Source: Flammeovirgaceae bacterium (GTDB lineage Bacteria > Bacteroidota > Bacteroidia > Cytophagales > Cyclobacteriaceae). Taken from it: a DNA stretch of 35,460 nucleotides. Below, one piece after another: positions 24,781 through 30,392 of this stretch (its first letter is position 1; every line of letters starts with the position of its first letter). A program made the translations under genes and the position numbers. A model generated the notes under the pieces. That model searched no databases, had not been told where the DNA came from, and worked only from the letters and a program-made list of their open reading frames with translations. Location of the stretch: contig JAJTHV010000162.1 of the NCBI GenBank assembly GCA_021300095.1, positions 1 through 35,460 of the forward strand, in the 5' to 3' direction.

Positions 24781-25221
24781 ATGCAAAAAACACTCAAAGA
24801 AATGACTGCTTCTTGGCTTCGTGATGGAAGGCTATCGAAAGGGCTTACCCAAAAAGAACTCTCCGAACAATCGCATATCAGCATGCGATCTATCCAACGC
24901 ATTGAAAACGGTGAGCTTGTTCCGCGCAGCCACACGTTGAAAACGCTTGCAAAAATTCTCGAGCTGTCGTTTGAAGACTTTATGAAGTCTGCACGCGAAC
25001 AGGAGTTTACCATTCCGCAAGGGGACCCGCAGGTATTTACAAAACCACAGCGGACGGTGCTTTCCGTAGGCATTTGTTTGGTTATTCTTTTTCTGGCCTG
25101 GGCTTATGTGGCGCAAGCACCCAACTTTCCTGAAACCACCTTCGAGTTGTTGGTTTTCGTAAGTGTAACACTTACGCTGATTACAGGCATTCTTTTTTTG
25201 TTGTGGCGTAAGAACGCCTGA
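24781..25221 (+). CDS. XRE-type HTH regulator with two C-terminal TM helices
   Basis: 146 aa. Residues 11-70 form an XRE helix-turn-helix (RLSKGLTQKELSEQSHISMR, SIQRIENGELVPRS), clearly related to that at 22892 (both share S-x-R-x-IQRIE-x-GE-x-x-PR). Two TMs follow (about 92-111 and 121-142) with a short external loop. The ATG at 24781 is the first in frame and sits just after a good -7 box. The CPBP protease gene starts 26 bp downstream, so regulator and protease probably form an operon. A membrane regulator next to an intramembrane protease suggests, but does not prove, regulation by proteolysis. Confidence 0.85.
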   Translation: MQKTLKEMTASWLRDGRLSKGLTQKELSEQSHISMRSIQRIENGELVPRSHTLKTLAKILELSFEDFMKSAREQEFTIPQGDPQVFTKPQRTVLSVGICLVILFLAWAYVAQAPNFPETTFELLVFVSVTLTLITGILFLLWRKNA

Positions 25222-25247
25222 TTTCACATTTTAATTACACACTTTTT

Positions 25248-25931
25248 ATGATTGGCATTTTAATTCAATTGGCTCTATCGTGGCTATTAGTTTGGCTTTT
25301 CGATAGAAGTAATCTTTCTGTTCTGGGATTTCGACCCACAAAAGAACGACTCAAACATTTTATAATCTTTTTATTAACGGCAGCAGCATTTAGCGCTTCG
25401 GGTTTTGGACTTAAAATGTGGATTGCCGAGCAGCGATGGCAACTCAATCCCGATTGGACTGTGCAACTCATTGCTGACGGAGTGTGGTTTAACATCAAAT
25501 CGGTTTTGTACGAAGAGTTGATTTTTCGCGGAGCCTTGTTTTATATCCTCATCAAAAAGGTTGGGGCGACCAAAGCCATTTGGATTTCATCCACAGCCTT
25601 TGGCATGTACCATTGGTTTTCGCAAGGATCGTTGGGAGAGCCGATCCCCATGCTGATTACCTTTGTAGTTACAGGAACGATGGGTCTGGTGTTGGCATAT
25701 GGCTATACCAAAACGCAATCGCTCTATGTGCCCATCGCCATTCACTTTGGCTGGAATGTGGTACAGCAGGTCGTGTTTTCAAATGGACCAATCGGCAAGC
25801 GACTTCTCACTGAAGTTTTGCCTCAACCCGAAGTGACCGTTTCATACTTCACCTTTTTCTTCATGCAGTTATTTCCCATTGTGGGGGTGTTAGTGGTGTG
25901 TGCATTGGGAATAAGATATTCGAAATCGTAA
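25248..25931 (+). CDS. CPBP-family intramembrane glutamic endopeptidase (Abi/CAAX protease family)
   Basis: 227 aa, about six to seven TMs. Active-site motifs are complete: EE-x-x-x-R as E89 E90 LIF R94, a His in motif 2 (YHWFSQG, H122), and H-x-x-x-N as H166 FGW N170. These match the Rce1/CPBP glutamic protease architecture. Family members cleave substrates within or near the membrane, process peptides or give self-immunity to bacteriocins; the substrate here is unknown. It lies 26 bp after the membrane XRE gene and ends 13 bp before the convergent stop of the module C permease, with no clear terminator between. Confidence 0.9.
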   Translation: MIGILIQLALSWLLVWLFDRSNLSVLGFRPTKERLKHFIIFLLTAAAFSASGFGLKMWIAEQRWQLNPDWTVQLIADGVWFNIKSVLYEELIFRGALFYILIKKVGATKAIWISSTAFGMYHWFSQGSLGEPIPMLITFVVTGTMGLVLAYGYTKTQSLYVPIAIHFGWNVVQQVVFSNGPIGKRLLTEVLPQPEVTVSYFTFFFMQLFPIVGVLVVCALGIRYSKS

Positions 25932-25944
25932 TGACAACTATTTT

Positions 25945-28563
25945 TTACTCCATCCTCAATGACTTTGTTGGATTCGCATTGGCTGCCCGGATGGAAAGCA
26001 CACTGATGGTTAACCAGGCGATCAGAAATACCACAGTGCCCGCCATCACAAATCGGAGCGGATTAATTACCGCCTGCAAGATAAAATTTTGCTCCCACCG
26101 ACTGATGAAATACCACGTCAGCGGTGTGGCAATGGCAAGTGCAATTACGATTAACCAGATAAACTCACGTGTGATCAGCAACACAACACTGGGTATCGAT
26201 GCTCCTAATACTTTGCGAATGCCGATCTCTTTGGTTCTTCGTTCAACTACAAAGGCAGTAAGCCCGAGCAATCCCAGACATCCAATAAACATCGAGAGCC
26301 CGGTAAACACACCAGCCACTTTTCCCAATTGCTGATCCGCTTTATACTGGCGATCAAATTCTACGTCAACGAATGAGTAGTCAAAAGGAAGATAGGGAAT
26401 GAGCTCATTCCATTTTGTTTTCACATTGGCGATGGTAGTTGGTAAGTCTGTGCCTTCCAACCGTATCGACATTCTACCGACATACGTGGTCATGGCAACC
26501 ATGAGGGGTTCTACTTTGGTGTGCAAGGATCGGTAGTTAAAATCTTTCATTACGCCAATGATCTTGCCTCCTTGTCGACCACGTACTTTTTTGCCAAGTG
26601 CTTGTTCGGGGGTCCACCCAAAATCTTTGATGGCGGTTTCGTTTATGAGGTAGGCAGTAGTGTCATCTGATTTTACATCACGTTGAAAATTACGACCGGC
26701 AATAAGTTTTATTTCATACGTGCTCAAGAAATCATGATCCGCATAGATAAAGTTGATATTGGTGGGAGACATCTTGCCATCCGTCATTTCAATTTCAGTG
26801 TAGTTATTTCCGGCTGATTGCCCCGGGGTGGAAGTAGAACCCGATGCTTGTACTACACCCGGAATTCGTTTCAATTCATTTTTTACGGCATCGAGATAAT
26901 TAACAATAGCAGTATCGCCATTGGTAGGTACAACGATTACCCCTTTTTTTGTAAAGCCCAGATCTTGATTACGAACGACATCCAGTTGATCATATACCAG
27001 TAAGGTTCCTGCTACCAGCATAATGGAGATAATGAATTGAATGCTGACTAATACTTTGCGCATTCCATTATGACCAAAAATTCCTTTGGTAGATGACCTA
27101 AAAATTTGCACCGGTTGAAATTGGGAAATGATGTATGCAGGATAAGCACCCGCCAGCAAACCAATAAACAGTACAAGGCCAATCATTACTCCTGCCACGT
27201 ACCACACATTGGGCAAGACAGAAAAGGATAACTGAGATTCGACCAGTCCACGAAAATAAGGAAGAGAAATCCATACCAGCCCGACTGCAAGAATTGATGC
27301 AACAATTGTGATGATGAGTGACTCACCCAGAAATTGTGCGATGAGCATTCTCCTCAATGCGCCCAGTGTTTTGCGTAGCCCTACTTCTTTCAATCTCCTT
27401 GAAGCACGAGCCGTTGCCAGATTGATGTAGTTGAAGCAGGCAATCAACAAGATGAACACGGCAATGATGGACAGGATGTATATGTTGTTCATGCTGCCGC
27501 GAGTGCCATTCTCCCATGAGCGAGGTGCGGCCATGTAAATGCTGGATAACGGCTGCAGGGGAAGATCTTCGTAATACATTCCTGCCTCCTTAACATTTCT
27601 TTTTATAAAATCCTTCATCTTAGAACGTACGTTCTCAACAGAAGCGCCTTCGTGCAACAATACGTAGGTATGAAAGCCATTCCAAAACCAAGCGCGGTCT
27701 TCGTAGTCTTTGTTATTGCGACTCCAAGTTGAAAAAGAAATCAGATTCGAGAATCGAAAGTGTGAATTTTCAGGAACGTCTTCCATAACGCCCGTCACTT
27801 TGTAGTTATCATAATCCATCTTGAGCGTTTGCCCCACAGGTTCTTCGTTTCCAAAATATTTTTTCGCCATCGACTCTGTCAGTACAATCGAAAACGGCTC
27901 ACGCAGTGCGGTCTTCTTGTCACCCTTCACGAGATTAAAACTGAAAATATCAAAAACGGTGCTGTCTGCGATATACGTTTCGGGCTCATAGCTCGAGATG
28001 TCATTTCGCTGAGCTAACAGACTCCATTGCTGCAGGCGCACATAGTTTTCTACCTCGGGAAAGTCTTTTAAAAATCGGGGACCCATTGGGGGCGAACTGG
28101 TAGATTGAAACAGCTCTTCGTTTTCTGTCCGAAGATTTTCTACGATGCGAAAGATGCGGTCGGCTTTTACATGGTATCGATCGTATGAAAGTTCGCTGTA
28201 CACATAAAAGGCGATGAGACTGAATGTGGCCAAGCCAACAGCCAACCCGACTATATTAATAGTAGAAAACCCGGCACTGCGCACCAACGAGCGCACAGAG
28301 GTAATGAAGTAGTTTTTGAACATGGGCGATGAGTGATTAGAAAGTGATGGACGGCCTATTTTTTTTATGATGCCTGGACGGAATAAACCAAGAATACGAA
28401 CGGAGAATTGAATTTTTGCTTTAGTGATATTTCCGCTATCAATATCTCGCGCAAACATTTCTGTCAAATCTCCTTCGATGTCTTCCATGATGGCAGGGTC
28501 ACAAAACCATCGGAAGAACCGCAAGAAAAATTTGGGAGGTTGTATATGCGGAATTGAATTCAT
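25945..28563 (-). CDS. Prefix-domain duplicated permease (module C)
   Basis: 872 aa. The prefix (FFLRFFRWFCDPAIMEDIEG, residues 12-31) precedes TM1 at about 98-121. The cytoplasmic motifs are KEVGLRKTLGA in the first half and KEIGIRKVLGA in the second, and the end is NPTKSLRME. Both MacB_PCD-like periplasmic domains and all eight expected TMs are present. Its ATG at 28563 overlaps the PadR stop by 4 bp, as in module A. Its prefix DNA is not a near-copy of the other permeases, unlike in modules B and D, fitting its being alone in its operon. Confidence 0.92.
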   Translation of the reverse strand: MNSIPHIQPPKFFLRFFRWFCDPAIMEDIEGDLTEMFARDIDSGNITKAKIQFSVRILGLFRPGIIKKIGRPSLSNHSSPMFKNYFITSVRSLVRSAGFSTINIVGLAVGLATFSLIAFYVYSELSYDRYHVKADRIFRIVENLRTENEELFQSTSSPPMGPRFLKDFPEVENYVRLQQWSLLAQRNDISSYEPETYIADSTVFDIFSFNLVKGDKKTALREPFSIVLTESMAKKYFGNEEPVGQTLKMDYDNYKVTGVMEDVPENSHFRFSNLISFSTWSRNNKDYEDRAWFWNGFHTYVLLHEGASVENVRSKMKDFIKRNVKEAGMYYEDLPLQPLSSIYMAAPRSWENGTRGSMNNIYILSIIAVFILLIACFNYINLATARASRRLKEVGLRKTLGALRRMLIAQFLGESLIITIVASILAVGLVWISLPYFRGLVESQLSFSVLPNVWYVAGVMIGLVLFIGLLAGAYPAYIISQFQPVQIFRSSTKGIFGHNGMRKVLVSIQFIISIMLVAGTLLVYDQLDVVRNQDLGFTKKGVIVVPTNGDTAIVNYLDAVKNELKRIPGVVQASGSTSTPGQSAGNNYTEIEMTDGKMSPTNINFIYADHDFLSTYEIKLIAGRNFQRDVKSDDTTAYLINETAIKDFGWTPEQALGKKVRGRQGGKIIGVMKDFNYRSLHTKVEPLMVAMTTYVGRMSIRLEGTDLPTTIANVKTKWNELIPYLPFDYSFVDVEFDRQYKADQQLGKVAGVFTGLSMFIGCLGLLGLTAFVVERRTKEIGIRKVLGASIPSVVLLITREFIWLIVIALAIATPLTWYFISRWEQNFILQAVINPLRFVMAGTVVFLIAWLTISVLSIRAANANPTKSLRME

Positions 28564-28892
28564 GATTTAGGAAATGCCATGCGTGGAATAGCGTTAAACA
28601 TTTCCACACGTTGTTCTTGCGTTTCGCGTAAGATACGTGAGCCTAAACTGGTAAGACTGAAGTAGCGTTTTCGTTTGCCTCCGCGCACATTCGTGGCTTC
28701 ACCAAATTCGGAAGTGAGATAGCCTTTGTCTTCCAGCCGTCTTAAAACCGTTTGCAGCGCACCGATGCTTACCTTCCGGTTTTGGCGCGCTTCGATTTCA
28801 TCAATGATAGCGACACCATAGGCTTCTTTATAAAGTATGCCTACGGTAAGCATCACGATTTCTTCAAATTCTCCGAGTTGATGTCGGTTCAT
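28560..28892 (-). CDS. PadR-family transcriptional regulator (module C)
   Basis: 110 aa: LGEFEEIVMLTVGILYKEAY, recognition helix SIGALQTVLRRLEDKGYLTS, wing RGGKRKRYFSLTSLGSRIL. It is coupled by a 4-bp overlap to the permease that follows on the minus strand. It is divergent from the PadR gene at 29050, with 157 bp between the two starts. That shared region contains repeated TTTACTTAA half-sites, including a TAAGT-N8-ACTTA palindrome (28894-28911) just two bases upstream of this start codon, which fits autorepression. Confidence 0.93.
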   Translation of the reverse strand: MNRHQLGEFEEIVMLTVGILYKEAYGVAIIDEIEARQNRKVSIGALQTVLRRLEDKGYLTSEFGEATNVRGGKRKRYFSLTSLGSRILRETQEQRVEMFNAIPRMAFPKS

Positions 28893-28893
28893 G

Positions 28894-28911
28894 TAAGTGA
28901 TATTTTACTTA
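28894..28911. promoter_or_regulatory. Candidate PadR operator, module C side
   Basis: TAAGT (28894-28898), eight bases, ACTTA (28907-28911). A 5-N8-5 inverted repeat matches the spacing typical of PadR operators. It lies immediately upstream of the minus-strand PadR start and includes the TTTACTTAA half-site (28904-28912) found again at 28991 and inverted at 29034. Confidence 0.5.
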
Positions 28912-28990
28912 AATGTAGTTATTATACTCCTATTCGGAAAAAAGGTTACAACCCGTACATGGATTGAGTAGTGTATAATTTTTTGGATAG

Positions 28991-29042
28991 TTTACTTAAC
29001 AAAAGTGAAACTAATCTATTATATTCACGTTTGTTAAGTAAA
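28991..29042. promoter_or_regulatory. Long inverted repeat ahead of the module D PadR gene (candidate operator)
   Basis: TTTACTTAACAAA (28991-29003) and its exact reverse complement TTTGTTAAGTAAA (29030-29042). The inner arms GTGAA (29005-29009) and TTCAC (29024-29028) continue the symmetry after one mismatch, giving 19-base arms and a 14-base centre. It ends seven bases before the PadR start at 29050. It shares TTTACTTAA with the module C operator. Probably a regulator-binding site; a transcript hairpin is the alternative. Confidence 0.55.
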
Positions 29043-29049
29043 TATCCCT

Positions 29050-29379
29050 ATGATACAGCAACAATCCCTTGGCGAATTTGAAGAACTCGTTTTATTGTTA
29101 GTGGCCGCCTTACATGATGAGGCGTATGGTGTAGCCATTTTAGAAAACTTGGAGGCGAAGCTTAAAAAGAAAGTGAACATTAGTGCGGTGCATGTGGCCT
29201 TGAAGCGCATTGAAGACAAAGGTTTTGTGAAGTCGCGCTTTGGTGGCATTACCGAAGATCGTGGAGGAAGACGCAAGAAATTTTATGTGATCACCGCCCT
29301 CGGAAAAAAAATGCTCGACAGTCAGTATGCCTTGCGCACCAGCATCTACCAGCAAATTCCAAAAATTTCTTTTGGATGA
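29050..29379 (+). CDS. PadR-family transcriptional regulator (module D)
   Basis: 109 aa: LGEFEELVLLLVAALHDEAY, recognition helix ISAVHVALKRIEDKGFVKS, wing GGRRKKFYVITALGKK, ending YQQIPKISFG. It is more like the module A regulator in the wing than the module C one. In modules A and C the permease ATG overlaps the PadR stop; here the next permease begins 1,013 bp later, after a transposase and palindrome arrays. The ending looks complete, so the insertion probably separated the two genes without damaging this one. Confidence 0.92.
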   Translation: MIQQQSLGEFEELVLLLVAALHDEAYGVAILENLEAKLKKKVNISAVHVALKRIEDKGFVKSRFGGITEDRGGRRKKFYVITALGKKMLDSQYALRTSIYQQIPKISFG

Positions 29380-29395
29380 TGGCGCTATTAATATT

Positions 29396-29529
29396 GAATG
29401 CAAACAAACCCCGAAGGGGTGTTATGATTATAGAATGAAATGATTATAGAAAAATATTGGTGCAAAAAAACCCCGAAGGGGTGTAATGATTATAGATAAT
29501 TCGAATGCAAACAAAACCCCGAAGGGGTG
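29396..29529. repeat. Three REP-like palindromes upstream of the transposase
   Basis: ACCCC-GAA-GGGGT hairpins at 29408-29420, 29470-29482 and 29516-29528. The first two are followed by TG, four bases and ATTATAGA. GAATGCAAACAAA precedes the first (29396) and third (29503) copies, a 107-bp direct duplication. These are the reverse complement of the palindromes downstream of the transposase, so the two arrays face each other across the gene. Confidence 0.85.
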
Positions 29530-29537
29530 ATATAATT

Positions 29538-29999
29538 ATGCCGGGGACATTTTCACAAATCTACATTCAAGTTGTTTTTGCCGTAAAGCGCAGAGAGAAT
29601 TTATTACAAAAGCCATGGCGCGATGAAGTCTTCAAATACATGTCGGGAATCATCAAAGAGAAAAATCAGAAGCCCATCATTGTAAATGGCGTCACAGACC
29701 ATGTTCATCTTTTTATCGGGCTTAAACCCGTCATATCACTGTCGGATTTAGTTCGTGATGTTAAGAACAACACTACGAATTTTGTTAATGATCGGAAATT
29801 TTTAAACACGAAATTTTCTTGGCAAGAGGGCTATGGAGCTTTTTCGTATTCCCATTCGCAATTGGATACGGTTTACCAATACATATTAAATCAGGAGGAA
29901 CATCACAAAAAGAAAACGTTTAAAGCTGAATACTTGGATTTGCTCGAAAAATTTGAAATTGAATATGATGAAAAATACTTATTTGATTGGATCGAATGA
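29538..29999 (+). CDS. HUH (Y1) transposase, IS200/IS605 TnpA or REP-associated type
   Basis: 153 aa from ATG 29538; the open frame begins at 29505, but that ATG lies inside a palindrome unit. HUH motif H55-V-H57 (TDHVHLFIGL); catalytic Tyr in YILNQEEHHKK (Y115, with Q119 as the conserved Gln). Size and motifs fit Y1_Tnp enzymes, which cut single-stranded DNA next to hairpins. All key residues are present, so it may be active. It is flanked by inverted arrays of ACCCC/GGGGT hairpins, the relationship seen between REP-associated tyrosine transposases and REP sequences. The last upstream hairpin ends nine bases before the start codon, which could limit translation. No TnpB is present. Confidence 0.92.
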   Translation: MPGTFSQIYIQVVFAVKRRENLLQKPWRDEVFKYMSGIIKEKNQKPIIVNGVTDHVHLFIGLKPVISLSDLVRDVKNNTTNFVNDRKFLNTKFSWQEGYGAFSYSHSQLDTVYQYILNQEEHHKKKTFKAEYLDLLEKFEIEYDEKYLFDWIE

Positions 30000-30006
30000 T
30001 TATTTC

Positions 30007-30376
30007 ACCCCTTCGGGGTTGACGGATTGTTTTGCGTTACGTTTCTATAATCATGTCACCCCTTTGGGGTTTATTGGTTCTTGGTTAACGAATTTCTATA
30101 ATCATAATACCCCTTCGGGGTTGACGGATTGTTGTGCGTTACGTTTCTATAATCATGTCACCCCTTCGGGGTTTATTGGTTCTTGGTTGACGAATTTATA
30201 TAATCATAACACCCCTTCGGGGTTGACGGATTGTTGTGCGTTACATTTCTGTAATCATGTCACCCCTTCGGGGTTTATTGGTTCGTGGTTGATGAATTTC
30301 TATAATCATGACACCCCTTCGGGGTTTACCTGTTCCGACCAATATCATTTCTACAATAGTTACATCCCTTCGGGAT
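30007..30376. repeat. Eight-hairpin palindrome array, exact 51-bp period
   Basis: Hairpins ACCCC-TTC-GGGGT start at 30007, 30058, 30109, 30160, 30211, 30262, 30313 and 30364, each exactly 51 bp apart. The DNA between alternates between two types (GACGGATTGTTGTGCGTTAC-like and TTATTGGTTCTTGGTTGACG-like), so the true unit is 102 bp with two hairpins. Most hairpins are preceded by TATAATCAT. Copy 2 changes only the loop (TTC to TTT). Copy 8 is ATCCC-TTC-GGGAT, a paired change that keeps the stem. The array fills the gap between transposase stop and permease start. It is not CRISPR, because the 'spacers' repeat. Confidence 0.92.
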
Positions 30377-30392
30377 TAAGAAAAACAAAATT

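Larger units (their letters stand above)
29380..30392. mobile_element. Transposase/palindrome insertion separating PadR and permease of module D
   Basis: This interval holds the Y1 transposase and its two opposed hairpin arrays and nothing else recognisable. In modules A and C the PadR and permease genes overlap by 4 bp. The presence of 1,013 bp here is best explained by insertion and later growth of the palindrome arrays. Exact ends are not visible: Y1 elements make no target duplication, so the limits given are simply the flanking genes. Confidence 0.7.

Noticed and set aside
30007-30376. CRISPR-like appearance: eight regularly spaced palindromic repeats
   Set aside because: The sequences between repeats alternate between two types and are not unique, the conserved core is only about 13-25 bp, and no cas genes are present. 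It fits a REP-type array linked to the Y1 transposase.
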